NCBI RefSeq assembly: GCF_900188415.1
Contig: NZ_FZNV01000004.1
Coordinates: 124,001 to 188,000, forward strand
Length of the DNA stretch: 64,000 bases
From: Maribacter sedimenticola
GTDB taxonomy: Bacteria > Bacteroidota > Bacteroidia > Flavobacteriales > Flavobacteriaceae
Direction of reading: 5' to 3'
Below are positions 24,944 through 34,583 of this stretch, piece by piece. Each line of letters begins with the position of its first letter. Positions within the stretch are counted from its first letter, which is position 1. The translations under genes and the position numbers were made by a program. The notes beneath the pieces are model-generated. The model saw only the letters and a list, made by a program, of their open reading frames with translations, did not search any database and was not told the DNA's origin.

Positions 24944-26080
24944 ATGACAGATCAAATTAAAATACAATTAAACACTATTGAGGAAGCTATTGAGGACATC
25001 CGTTTGGGAAAGGTCATTATAGTGGTCGATGATGAAAATAGGGAAAATGAAGGGGATTTTTTGGCTGCAGCCGAGCTGGCAACCCCAGAAACCATAAATT
25101 TCATGGCTACGCATGGCAAAGGACTTATATGTGCACCGTTGACCGAAGGTAGATGTAAGGAATTAGGACTTCAATTAATGGTAAATACCAATACTGATCC
25201 GTTTGAGACAGCTTTTACGGTTTCCGTAGATTTAAGGGGCAATGGAGTAACCACTGGTATATCGGCTTCTGACCGTTCTAAAACCGTTTTTGCCCTTACC
25301 GACCCTAATACCAAACCTCATGATCTGGTAAGACCTGGACATATTTTCCCATTGGTTGCAAAAGAAGGCGGTGTTCTTCGCAGAACTGGACATACAGAGG
25401 CAGCAATTGATTTTGCTAGATTGGCCGGTCTTAAACCTGCCGGTTATATCGTTGAGATAATGAACGATGATGGCAGTATGGCGCGTTTACCACAGTTAAT
25501 AGAAGTGGCCAAAAAATTTGACCTAAAGATCGTTTCCATAGAAGACTTGGTAGCCTATAGAATGGAGCATGATAGTTTAATTGAAAAAGAAACAGATTTT
25601 AATATTAATACGAGGTTTGGCGAATATAGGTTAAGAGCCTATAAGCAAACAACCAATAACCATGTTCACCTAGCATTGACCAAAGGTACTTGGTCTGCAG
25701 ATGAGAAAATTCTAACTAGAATTAACTCTACCTTGATCAACAATGATATTTTAGGAACCTTGACCCATAATCCCGATGAAAAATTGGAGGATATGTTCAA
25801 AAAAGTGAATGATGAAGGTAAAGGTGCCATTGTTTTCATTAATCAAGATGTAGAATCGCTTAATTTACTATCTCGATTAAAGGAACTCAAGGAATTGCAA
25901 AAACAGGGAAAAATGAAGGCTCCAAAAATTGAGATGGACAGTAGGGATTTTGGTATTGGTGCCCAAATACTACATGACCTTGGTATTCACAAAATGAAAT
26001 TAATGACCAATAGTCTACAGACAAAAAGGGTGGGTATAATAGGATACGGTTTGGAAATAGTAGAATATGTATCCTACTAA
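24944..26080 (+). CDS. ribB: 3,4-dihydroxy-2-butanone 4-phosphate synthase with degenerate GTP cyclohydrolase II half
   Basis: 378 residues laid out as RibBA. The N-terminal half (1-205) has intact DHBP synthase motifs (DDENRENEGDF, RTGHTEAAIDFARLAGL) and should make the four-carbon riboflavin precursor. The C-terminal half (210-378) has the GTP cyclohydrolase II fold and the end motif GYGLEIVEY, but the zinc-site region reads RINSTLINNDILGTLTHNPDEKL with none of the three zinc cysteines of the consensus (HSECLTGD...SLRCDC). It therefore probably lacks cyclohydrolase activity, and a separate ribA is needed. It ends one base from the convergent aminotransferase gene. Confidence 0.9.
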   Translation: MTDQIKIQLNTIEEAIEDIRLGKVIIVVDDENRENEGDFLAAAELATPETINFMATHGKGLICAPLTEGRCKELGLQLMVNTNTDPFETAFTVSVDLRGNGVTTGISASDRSKTVFALTDPNTKPHDLVRPGHIFPLVAKEGGVLRRTGHTEAAIDFARLAGLKPAGYIVEIMNDDGSMARLPQLIEVAKKFDLKIVSIEDLVAYRMEHDSLIEKETDFNINTRFGEYRLRAYKQTTNNHVHLALTKGTWSADEKILTRINSTLINNDILGTLTHNPDEKLEDMFKKVNDEGKGAIVFINQDVESLNLLSRLKELKELQKQGKMKAPKIEMDSRDFGIGAQILHDLGIHKMKLMTNSLQTKRVGIIGYGLEIVEYVSY

Positions 26081-26081
26081 T

Positions 26082-27278
26082 TTACGAAAGCAGCCCGGTT
26101 AATACATCTTTCATTTTATCCGCTCGTTCTTTTACCTGTTCTTCAGTCCAGCTAAGTTTAATGAGACAAGATATATTTCTACCTACCCAAACATCAGATT
26201 TTGAAAAGTCGGCCTTGGTATAATCCGGTAATTGGTCCAATACTTCTTGAGGCAATTTCCCCAACGACTTGGTATGTGCAAGGTGCTCCCATTTCTTGTA
26301 ATAATGCCAATTATTGTCATACCAATAAAAACATGCATCCAAACCAGCGTTGGTTAACGCCTGATGCGCTTTTTTGGCCAACTCGGTTGTCGGCATGTAA
26401 AAATTCAAGAAAGAATAATTTTCAACTCCACCATGGGGTACTCTTCTAAAAGTAATTCCCTCAATGGGAGCCAATATAGTTTTTATAAGTGTATAATGTT
26501 TTTCCTGAATTGTCAAAAACTCATCTAAACGCTTAATTTGAGCACAGCCCACGGCAGCGTTTAATTCGGATATTCTATAGTTATATCCTAAAAACGGATG
26601 GCTTTCCGCTCCCCTATTCGTTCCAATATGATCATGGCCATGATCGGAGAAATGATCAGCATGCAATTTAAAAGCATCGTTATTGGTAATAAGCGCTCCA
26701 CCTTCTCCACAAGTAATGGTTTTGACATAATCAAAGGAAAAACATCCTAAATCACCATAACTTCCTAAAGGTTTACCGTCGTAACTACCTCCAATTGCTT
26801 GGCATGCATCTTCCAAAAGCAATAACCCGTATTTTTCACAAATGGATTTTAACGCACCCAAGTCTGCCATGGAACCGCACATATGAACAGGCATTATAAC
26901 CTTTGTATTACTGGTAATTGCCTCTTCTACCGCAGCAGGATCTAAAGTTAAAGTATCATCAACATCTACCAAAATAGGCACTGCTCCTATTGCTAAAATA
27001 GATTCAAAACTAGCAACAAAAGTAAATGTGGGCATAATGACTTCATCTCCCGCACCAACACCGGCACTGGCAAGGGCTACCGTTAACGCCGCAGTTCCAC
27101 TACTCACCAATTGAGCGTGTTTCACCATCATTCTTTTAGCCAATGCCTGTTCTAGCTCAACCGCTTTCCACTGACCGTTACGCATACCGTCAAATCCATA
27201 ACGCATTAGAACTCCGGTATCCAATACCTGTTGTACTTGACTTTTTTCTTTTTCCCCAAACAGTTCAAACCCTGGCAT
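26082..27278 (-). CDS. DegT/DnrJ/EryC1-family PLP aminotransferase
   Basis: 398 residues from the ATG at 27278 (MPGFELFGEKEK); an upstream ATG at 27314 would add twelve residues. PLP-binding lysine K186 lies in FDYVKTITCGEGG, and the family patterns SSGTAALTVAL, PTFTFVASF and LLEDACQAIGG are present. Family members aminate keto-sugars for antibiotics, lipopolysaccharide or capsule, though some act on other keto substrates. No sugar-nucleotide genes are nearby, so the substrate remains open. It faces ribB tail to tail with a one-base gap. Confidence 0.85.
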   Translation of the reverse strand: MPGFELFGEKEKSQVQQVLDTGVLMRYGFDGMRNGQWKAVELEQALAKRMMVKHAQLVSSGTAALTVALASAGVGAGDEVIMPTFTFVASFESILAIGAVPILVDVDDTLTLDPAAVEEAITSNTKVIMPVHMCGSMADLGALKSICEKYGLLLLEDACQAIGGSYDGKPLGSYGDLGCFSFDYVKTITCGEGGALITNNDAFKLHADHFSDHGHDHIGTNRGAESHPFLGYNYRISELNAAVGCAQIKRLDEFLTIQEKHYTLIKTILAPIEGITFRRVPHGGVENYSFLNFYMPTTELAKKAHQALTNAGLDACFYWYDNNWHYYKKWEHLAHTKSLGKLPQEVLDQLPDYTKADFSKSDVWVGRNISCLIKLSWTEEQVKERADKMKDVLTGLLS

Positions 27279-27425
27279 TTTATTACATTTTATTGTTGTA
27301 CAAATCTTGTTCAAATAATTGGTAATAGCAAAGTTTTCTGGCCAGCTTTAAGATTAATAAATTCATTCGTCAATATGAATAGCAAATACCTATTGTAACC
27401 TGCTTGATTTTAAACAGATCCTTTA

Positions 27426-29588
27426 TTATTTACTAAATTTTTGGGTAGTCTCCAATCCTTGGTATCCAAATGATTTCATTTGCCCAATAGCCTCTATGGT
27501 ACTCGTTACCGGCAATTTACACGTGTTGTTTTGGCAAACATAGACAAACGTACCATCGGCATCATAACGATCCTTGAATAGAGAGATGTCACTTGAGCGT
27601 TCACTACCGACCACTAAAGTATTGGCTAGGTAAAAACCCCCTAATTCCTGTACCAGATTTTTAGCTTGCTCCCCTACCACAGCTATTTCATAATAAGGGT
27701 AAGCATGGTTTAAAAGTAGTGTTCCCCATGAACCATAATTAAGAGCATAATTCTCAAAATCATCCACTACCAAAGAGGTCATGCTTTTGGCATCATTTAA
27801 ATATGACGTATTATATTCCAAATGTCCTATTTTAAATAAGTTTTGAGCCATAATAGCATTGGCAGAGGGGATGACTCCGTCTGTTGTGTTGATCATTCTT
27901 GGCACCAAATCATTGGGTAGATTATAATAAAACAAACCAGACTTGCTCTTATAGGTTGTAAGTGCACTACCAATTAATTTATTGGCCTCTTTAAGGTAAT
28001 CGATATTTAGGGTCACTTCATACAGACTAATTGCTGCCTTGGCCAAGAACGCATAATCTTCCAAAAAAACTTCTTTTTGATCGCTATTGGCAGTATAGGA
28101 ATGAACCAATTCCCCGTTTTTATAATTATGATCTTTTAGATTGTTAAATATTAATTTTGCCTCATTAAGGTAACGTTCATCTTTAAAGGTTTTATAGGCA
28201 TCTACCAATCCATCGATTAAAAGTGCATTCCAAGAAGTTATGATCTTATAATCCCTTGAAGGTTTATCCCGTAATTGACGAGCATCATACAAAGCCTCTT
28301 TCCATTTTTTAAGTTTAATAGAAAATTCAGATTGCGATATTGAATTGTTCTTAGAGAATTCCGCTATGGATTCAGTAGTATAAAGTACGAAACTTGAATG
28401 CTCCCAAACCTCACCATCGTTTATATTGAAAAACTTGGCAAAAAGCTCATAATCAGTATTAAGTACCGATTTCAATTCCTCAATAGACCAAATATAATAG
28501 ATACCTTCCTCTCCGTTGGTATCTGCATCCATTGCACTAAAATACCCACCTTCCGGATTTTTCATTTCAGAAGTCAAGAAATGAAAAGTATCCTCTATTA
28601 AAGATTTGTAGGTATTATTTGCATTTAATTTATATGCATTGGACAATACGCTTAACATTTGTGCATTGTCATAGAGCATTTTTTCAAAATGCGGCACTTT
28701 CCATTTAGGATCCGTGCTATATCTAAAAAAACCTCCCCCAATATGGTCATATATGCCTCCTTGAGATACTTTATCCAATGTTTTAAAAACAAAATCTTGT
28801 GCATTCTTATCCTGCTCCAAGACCGCATACTCCAATAACATATTTAAATTTGCCGGAATAATGAATTTTTGCTGTTCGGTATTTCCTCCCCATTCCCTAT
28901 CCCACGAGTTGGACCAGGTAGATATACCGTTTATAATTTTTGTTTTGGAAATTTCATTGGCCAATTGTTTTGCCGGTTGTTCATAAACCTCTTGTACACC
29001 ATTGGCGAGCATGGTAGCATATTCTTTCATTTTTTCTGGGTTAGCCTCATACTCGGTACTAAACTTGGTGAGAATATTTTTCCATTCCTCTTTTGTGCTA
29101 TAAGTGCCTAGGTATATAGGGCTACCATCTGGCAAAATGATTGCGTTCATAGGCCATCCACCAGTACCATTGACCAATTGCAGGGCCGTTTGGTAAACCA
29201 TATCCAAATCTGGTCTTTCCTCACGGTCAACCTTTATACTTATAAATTTGGCGTTCATCAAATTTGCCACCTCCAAATCCTCAAAAGACTCTTCTTCCAT
29301 TACATGGCACCAATGACAGGTAGAATACCCTACACTTAAAACCACCAGTACTCCCTTATTTTCAGCTTCCTTAAATGCTTCTTGTGACCAAGGTTTCCAA
29401 TTTACCGGATTATGGGCATGTTGTAAAAGATATGGGCTAGTCTCATGGATTAGTTCATTCGTAAACTCATAATTGCCATTTTCATGACTGGAAGAAAGAT
29501 CTTGGGAATGTTCCTTATTACTTTCTTTACATGAGTTTAAAAACCCTATAAATAATAAGGTAATGATTAAATAAGACCGCATTTTCAT
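27426..29588 (-). CDS. YyaL/SSP411-type thioredoxin-fold protein (DUF255), lipoprotein
   Basis: 720 residues from the ATG at 29588 ([10 protein letters not shown]). A lipoprotein signal ends in FLNSC, so the protein is probably exported. The N-terminal thioredoxin-like DUF255 domain carries C91-H-W-C94 in [14 protein letters not shown] after the family motif [11 protein letters not shown]. The rest (about 230-690) is an (alpha/alpha)6-type six-hairpin domain like that of N-acylglucosamine epimerases ([17 protein letters not shown]). The biochemical role of this family is poorly defined. Most relatives are cytosolic, so the lipoprotein signal is notable. Confidence 0.88.
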   Translation of the reverse strand: MKMRSYLIITLLFIGFLNSCKESNKEHSQDLSSSHENGNYEFTNELIHETSPYLLQHAHNPVNWKPWSQEAFKEAENKGVLVVLSVGYSTCHWCHVMEEESFEDLEVANLMNAKFISIKVDREERPDLDMVYQTALQLVNGTGGWPMNAIILPDGSPIYLGTYSTKEEWKNILTKFSTEYEANPEKMKEYATMLANGVQEVYEQPAKQLANEISKTKIINGISTWSNSWDREWGGNTEQQKFIIPANLNMLLEYAVLEQDKNAQDFVFKTLDKVSQGGIYDHIGGGFFRYSTDPKWKVPHFEKMLYDNAQMLSVLSNAYKLNANNTYKSLIEDTFHFLTSEMKNPEGGYFSAMDADTNGEEGIYYIWSIEELKSVLNTDYELFAKFFNINDGEVWEHSSFVLYTTESIAEFSKNNSISQSEFSIKLKKWKEALYDARQLRDKPSRDYKIITSWNALLIDGLVDAYKTFKDERYLNEAKLIFNNLKDHNYKNGELVHSYTANSDQKEVFLEDYAFLAKAAISLYEVTLNIDYLKEANKLIGSALTTYKSKSGLFYYNLPNDLVPRMINTTDGVIPSANAIMAQNLFKIGHLEYNTSYLNDAKSMTSLVVDDFENYALNYGSWGTLLLNHAYPYYEIAVVGEQAKNLVQELGGFYLANTLVVGSERSSDISLFKDRYDADGTFVYVCQNNTCKLPVTSTIEAIGQMKSFGYQGLETTQKFSK

Positions 29589-29908
29589 AATGAACAAGGT
29601 ATAGGATAAAGCTTCAAAGATAAATTTAATTTATATGTATTTCCCGCTTTGGTCCAAGTAACATATTAGTTCAAATATATAGTTATCCAAATGCTATTTG
29701 TCAAAAATATTGTAATACATCATTATTGAACAAAGTCAGTGATATGCAGATTATTTATCAATATGAAAAATCTACCCCTTGTATTTAAAGAGACTCATAA
29801 AAAAATATAGCTAAAAATGCCGTATTACTAATAATAACAGAAGCGCTGCATCAAAATTACCAGTGTTCGCTTCATTTCTTTTACTCTCCACATAACCTCC
29901 AAATTATA
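29589..29908. other. Divergent intergenic region before the xylan locus
   Basis: About 320 AT-rich bases with no reading frame of note. It presumably carries the promoter of the DUF255 gene leftward and regulatory sites of the xylan locus rightward, including the binding site of the hybrid two-component regulator, which I could not identify. Confidence 0.4.
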
Positions 29909-29938
29909 TTTGTTTCGTTACTATTTAGCATAAATGTG
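29909..29938 (+). promoter_or_regulatory. Candidate promoter of the xylan locus
   Basis: TTTG (29909-29912) and TAAATGTG (29931-29938), 18 bases apart, resemble the Bacteroidota TTTG/TAnnTTTG promoter with one mismatch in the -7 box. It is 34 bases before the SusC start. Confidence 0.4.
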
Positions 29939-29972
29939 ACTCGAACGAATAACAACTTAAACTTAATTAATT

Positions 29973-32969
29973 ATGAGTAAACTCAAAATTACATTCATTG
30001 CCTTTATTGCAATGTTGGGGCAATTTGCCTTTTCACAAACAACTACCCTCACCGGTGTTGTTTCTGATGAAACGGGTACACCGCTTCCCGGTGCATCTGT
30101 AGTGGTTTCTGGCACCACAAATGGAACCCAGACAGATTTTGATGGAAATTTTTCATTGGCGAACGTTCCTACTGACGCTACCCTTACCATCAGTTACATT
30201 GGCTATTTAACACAGCAAATACCTGTAAATGGACAAACTTCCTTTAATGTGTCAATGGAAATTGATGCACAGACTTTAGATGAAGTGGTCGTTGTAGGTT
30301 ATGGTGCCCAAAGTAGGGCTGCCGTTACAGGGGCCATTTCCAGTGTAAAATCTGAAGACCTTAATGCTGTTCCGGTTGCAAATGCCACAGAGGCATTGCA
30401 AGGACGTGCAGCGGGTATATCCGTTGTAAACACGGGAACACCTGGTTCAGAGCCATCAATAACCATTAGGGGTCTTGGTACATTTGGTAACAACTCTCCA
30501 TTATTTGTAGTAGATGGGGTAATTGTTGGCAACCTTTCCGGTATCAACCAAAATGACATTGAAACCATAAACGTATTAAAGGATGCCTCTACCACCGCGG
30601 TGTATGGCGCCCAAGGATCAAACGGGGTAATCATCGTTACCACTAAGAAAGGTAAAAGTGGTAAAACGCAATTATCCTTTAATGCCCATACAGGTTTTCA
30701 ACAAAATACCAATAGATATGATGTGTTGAATACGGAGCAATATTTACAATATGCCAATGATGCCTTTGGTATTGTACCTAATACACCATTGTCCTCATCT
30801 GGTCTAAATACAAACTGGCAAGACGAAATATATACCTCTGGAATTATAAGAAGCTATGACATGGCTGCATCCGGTGGTAATGAAACCAGTAACTTCAGAA
30901 TTTCTGGTGGATATTTTGAGCGTGAAGGTATCGTTATAGAAACTGGCTTCCAAAGATATTCCTTTAGGGCCAATAGTGATTTCACCTTCGGAAAATTAAA
31001 GCTTGGACAAAACATGTCCGTTAATTTTAACAAACAGAACCCAGACCCAACTGGTGTAGGTGGTCGTTCTCTTTTGGAGCACGCTATAAAAGCTGCACCA
31101 TATTTACCGGTTTACAATGAAAACAACCTTGGTGGCTTTCAGGGACCAAACAGTGCTGGTGATGGTCAAGATGCAGAAAACCCTGTTCGAGTTTTAAAAC
31201 ATGGAAATGCAGTCAACAATACGTTCAGCTTGGTTGGGAATATTTTTGCCGAATATGACATTTTTGAAGGTCTAAAGTTTAAATCACAAGTAGGTTTGGA
31301 TTATTACAAGGCTACCAGTGACAGGTTTATCCCATCTTTCAACGATGATAGTTTAGGAGGAACACACCAACAAGCATTTGCATCAATCACAAAAAATGCA
31401 TCTGATGGTCAAACATTAATTTTCACCAATAGTCTAACGTATAACAAAACTTTTGGAGAGGCACATAATTTTGAGGCCCTTTTACTATCGGAAAAATTTG
31501 AAAGTAAAGGTACAAGCATCAATGCCAACAGCCGTAATTCGGTTTCAGATGAAATTGACGAATTATCCAATGAAGATTCTAGCTTACAGAGTACTTCTTT
31601 TGAGTATAATAGATTAGGATTTTTGGGAAGGTTGAACTATAACTATGACGACAAATATATTGCAGCGGTATCCTTAAGACGTGATGCTTCTTCTAAGTTT
31701 GGATCTAATAACCGATGGGGATGGTTCTCTTCTTATGCCTTGGGTTGGAACGTTGCCAAAGAAAATTTCATGGTAGACACCAACGTAAGTACGTTGAAGT
31801 TAAGAGGTAGTTTAGGGTATTCCGGTAATGATAGGATTGCCAATTATTTATATAGCGCAACATTGGTGAATGATTTCCTTTACCCAATTGCAGGATCAAA
31901 TGCAGTAGGTACCACCGCTTTTGGTTTGGCTAATCCAGATTTAAAATGGGAGGAGACCAAGCAGATGAACATTGGTGTTGATTTAGGTTTTGCTAACGAT
32001 AAGTTCACTGCAGCTCTAGAATACTATGAAAACCAAAGTGATGATCTTTTAATACGGGTTCCTACATCTACCTCTCTGGGTATCAATGAAGGCAGTCAAG
32101 TAAGAAATGTGGGATCAGTAGAGACTACAGGTTTTGAACTTAGTTTAGGATATAATGATTTTGAAGGTGACTTTAAATGGTCTGCCAACGTTAACTTGTC
32201 CACTAGTTCCAACACAGCTCTTTCTTTAGGTGGAGTAGACGAACTTATTGGCGGAAATTTTGAAAGTCAGAACATTACAAGGGTTGTTGAAGGCGAATCC
32301 TTATTTCACTTTTACGGATTGGTAACAGATGGTATTTATCAAAACCAGGCCGAAGTTGATGCAGTATTTACTGCCAACCCAGGTCAAACCACAGTACAGC
32401 CAGGTGACATTAGATTCAAGGATTTGAACAATGATGGTGACATTACTTCAGAAGATCGGGCCATTATAGGTGATCCGCTTCCGGACCTGACCTACGGTCT
32501 TAACTTAAGCGCAGATTACAAGAATTGGGATTTTAATATGTTCTGGACCGGAATTTACGGTAGGGATTTGTACAATACCAACATTTATGACCTAGAAGGT
32601 ATGCCAAGATTGTTTAACGCCGGAGTTGGTGTATTGGATAGATGGACGCCGACCAATCCTTCTACTACGGTTCCAAGAGCTGGTGGAGCTCCACAAAACC
32701 TTCAATTATCCGATCGTTTTGTAGAGGATGGATCATTTTCAAGGCTTAAGAACCTTACTATAGGGTATACTATACCAAGCAACGCATTTGGCAAAGAGTT
32801 GTTCTCAAAGTTTAGGGTGTATGTTAGTGGTCAAAACTTGATTACCATTACAGAATACTCTGGTCTAGACCCAGAAGTAGGAAATGGGGATTTATTTGAG
32901 TATGGTATCGATAGAGGTGCCTATCCACAACCTAAAACTTACCTAATAGGTTTACAAGTATCATTTTAA
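29973..32969 (+). CDS. SusC/RagA-type TonB-dependent outer membrane transporter
   Basis: 998 residues. Signal peptide (1-21), carboxypeptidase-regulatory-like domain (about 25-100, LTGVVSDETGTPLPGASV), TonB plug (about 110-220, GYGAQSRAAVTGAISSV and the conserved DASTTAVYGAQGSNGVIIVTT) and a C-terminal beta barrel ending in an aromatic residue (QVSF). With SusD it imports oligosaccharides, here most likely xylo-oligosaccharides judging from the GH10/GH67/GH43 genes. It is the first gene of the locus. Confidence 0.95.
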   Translation: MSKLKITFIAFIAMLGQFAFSQTTTLTGVVSDETGTPLPGASVVVSGTTNGTQTDFDGNFSLANVPTDATLTISYIGYLTQQIPVNGQTSFNVSMEIDAQTLDEVVVVGYGAQSRAAVTGAISSVKSEDLNAVPVANATEALQGRAAGISVVNTGTPGSEPSITIRGLGTFGNNSPLFVVDGVIVGNLSGINQNDIETINVLKDASTTAVYGAQGSNGVIIVTTKKGKSGKTQLSFNAHTGFQQNTNRYDVLNTEQYLQYANDAFGIVPNTPLSSSGLNTNWQDEIYTSGIIRSYDMAASGGNETSNFRISGGYFEREGIVIETGFQRYSFRANSDFTFGKLKLGQNMSVNFNKQNPDPTGVGGRSLLEHAIKAAPYLPVYNENNLGGFQGPNSAGDGQDAENPVRVLKHGNAVNNTFSLVGNIFAEYDIFEGLKFKSQVGLDYYKATSDRFIPSFNDDSLGGTHQQAFASITKNASDGQTLIFTNSLTYNKTFGEAHNFEALLLSEKFESKGTSINANSRNSVSDEIDELSNEDSSLQSTSFEYNRLGFLGRLNYNYDDKYIAAVSLRRDASSKFGSNNRWGWFSSYALGWNVAKENFMVDTNVSTLKLRGSLGYSGNDRIANYLYSATLVNDFLYPIAGSNAVGTTAFGLANPDLKWEETKQMNIGVDLGFANDKFTAALEYYENQSDDLLIRVPTSTSLGINEGSQVRNVGSVETTGFELSLGYNDFEGDFKWSANVNLSTSSNTALSLGGVDELIGGNFESQNITRVVEGESLFHFYGLVTDGIYQNQAEVDAVFTANPGQTTVQPGDIRFKDLNNDGDITSEDRAIIGDPLPDLTYGLNLSADYKNWDFNMFWTGIYGRDLYNTNIYDLEGMPRLFNAGVGVLDRWTPTNPSTTVPRAGGAPQNLQLSDRFVEDGSFSRLKNLTIGYTIPSNAFGKELFSKFRVYVSGQNLITITEYSGLDPEVGNGDLFEYGIDRGAYPQPKTYLIGLQVSF

Positions 32970-32989
32970 TTGCTAAATAGAAAAGAAAT

Positions 32990-34474
32990 ATGAAAACAAC
33001 AAAAATTATTTTTTCAATGTTCGCGCTTTTTACCGCACTTGTGGTAATAAATGCGTGTAGTGAAAATGATTTGGAGCTGGTAAATCCCAATGGATTATCT
33101 CCCGAAACATTTTTTAAGACCGAAGCACAGGTACAATCTGCAGTAAATGCGGTTTATGCCAACTTACAGACAAGAGGCCTATATTCCAGGCATATGTTTT
33201 TCTCACAGGACAACATGTCACATGAGAACGATGGTAACCCACAATTGGAGGCGGATAAAAGACAATACCTGGATTTTTCATTTGATTCTAGCCATGGACC
33301 CATCGCAGATTATTGGGAAAGTTGCTACAGAGGTATCAACAAGGCCAATTTCGTCATTGGCAATGAAGAGGCCATCAACGCCATAGATGATGCTATTGTT
33401 AGCAGTGCCACAAAACAGAAGTTCATTGGCGAAGCAAAGTTCTTGCGCGCACTTTATAACTTTCTATTGGTAACAAGATTTGGTGATATGCCGTTAATTA
33501 CTGAAATACCTACTACCACAGAAGGTATTGGCAAATCTCCCGCTAGTGAGGTATATGCTTTGATCATTTCAGATTTACAAGCGGCATCTGCAAGTTTATT
33601 GCCTAAGAGCGAAGAGGATAACGGTAGGGCTACCAAAGGTGCGGCAATTGCATTATTGGGAAAAGTCTATTTGTTCAGAGGTGAACATGCCTTGGCGTTG
33701 GCCGAGTTTGAAAAGCTTTCAGGATATGCATTGGAACCAAACTATTTTGACAATTTCACGGAAGAGACAGAGCATGGTATAGAATCCATTTTTGAAATAG
33801 AGTATGATGATGCCTTGGGAGCAAGCGCTAAATGGAACTCATCTGTTACAGGTGCCGGACCTAACGAAGCTACTTTTAGAGGTCAGGAATACGGGTTTAA
33901 TGATTGGTTCAACGTTTTTCCATCAGATGATCTATTGGATGAATTTGAGCCAGGAGATACCAGATATGCGGATAATTTCTACTCGGTGGGCGATACGTTT
34001 GCCGGTGGTACCGTTACTGCTGAAATGTTGACCGCCGGTGAAGAAAGACGTGCCGGATGGAAAAAATATCAGAACTATTACAAGGATGCCAATGAAGATC
34101 AAGAATCCGGTATCAACTTTAAATATTTACGTTATGCTGATGTATTGTTAATGATGGCAGAGTGTGAAAATGAAGTAGGTACACAAGATGATGCCATTGA
34201 TTATATTAATGAAGTTAGGGAAAGGGCATCGTTAGGTGATCTACCATATGGTTTATCTAAAGCTGAAGTTTTTGATGCTATCGTTCATGAAAGAAAGGTT
34301 GAACTAGCAGGTGAGCAAGTTCGCTTTAATGATATCTTAAGGTGGAACCTAGCCGCTACAGAATTGGCAGGAACTAATTTCCAAGCTGGTAAAAATGAGC
34401 TTTGGCCCATACCGGACAGGGAAATTTCATCTAATGAAAATGTAACGGCAGCAGATCAGAATCCTGGATATTAA
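32990..34474 (+). CDS. SusD/RagB-family surface glycan-binding lipoprotein
   Basis: 494 residues. Lipidated cysteine C23 in VINACSEND, followed by acidic residues that fit a surface-export signal. The SusD TPR-like core and family motifs are present (EAKFLRALYNFLLVTRFGDMP, AAIALLGKVYLFRG, YLRYADVLLMMAECENE, VHERKVELAGEQVRF). It forms the lid on the SusC barrel and captures glycan. It begins 20 bases after SusC; a strong hairpin follows, which probably keeps SusC/SusD expression higher than that of the genes behind it. Confidence 0.95.
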   Translation: MKTTKIIFSMFALFTALVVINACSENDLELVNPNGLSPETFFKTEAQVQSAVNAVYANLQTRGLYSRHMFFSQDNMSHENDGNPQLEADKRQYLDFSFDSSHGPIADYWESCYRGINKANFVIGNEEAINAIDDAIVSSATKQKFIGEAKFLRALYNFLLVTRFGDMPLITEIPTTTEGIGKSPASEVYALIISDLQAASASLLPKSEEDNGRATKGAAIALLGKVYLFRGEHALALAEFEKLSGYALEPNYFDNFTEETEHGIESIFEIEYDDALGASAKWNSSVTGAGPNEATFRGQEYGFNDWFNVFPSDDLLDEFEPGDTRYADNFYSVGDTFAGGTVTAEMLTAGEERRAGWKKYQNYYKDANEDQESGINFKYLRYADVLLMMAECENEVGTQDDAIDYINEVRERASLGDLPYGLSKAEVFDAIVHERKVELAGEQVRFNDILRWNLAATELAGTNFQAGKNELWPIPDREISSNENVTAADQNPGY

Positions 34475-34508
34475 AATAGTTTTTTTGAGTTAGTTTAGTT
34501 TGATTTGG

Positions 34509-34535
34509 GCAGCACGTGAAAACGTGCTGCTTTTT
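34509..34535 (+). terminator. Terminator/attenuator after SusD
   Basis: GCAGCACGT (34509-34517), GAAA loop, ACGTGCTGC (34522-34530) and then TTTTT. A perfect nine-base GC-rich stem with a GNRA tetraloop. Because the same-strand genes continue, it may act as a partial terminator within the locus. Confidence 0.85.
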
Positions 34536-34583
34536 CAATATTATTGAATAGTTTACCTTATTTTAATTGCAAATTACAGTACT

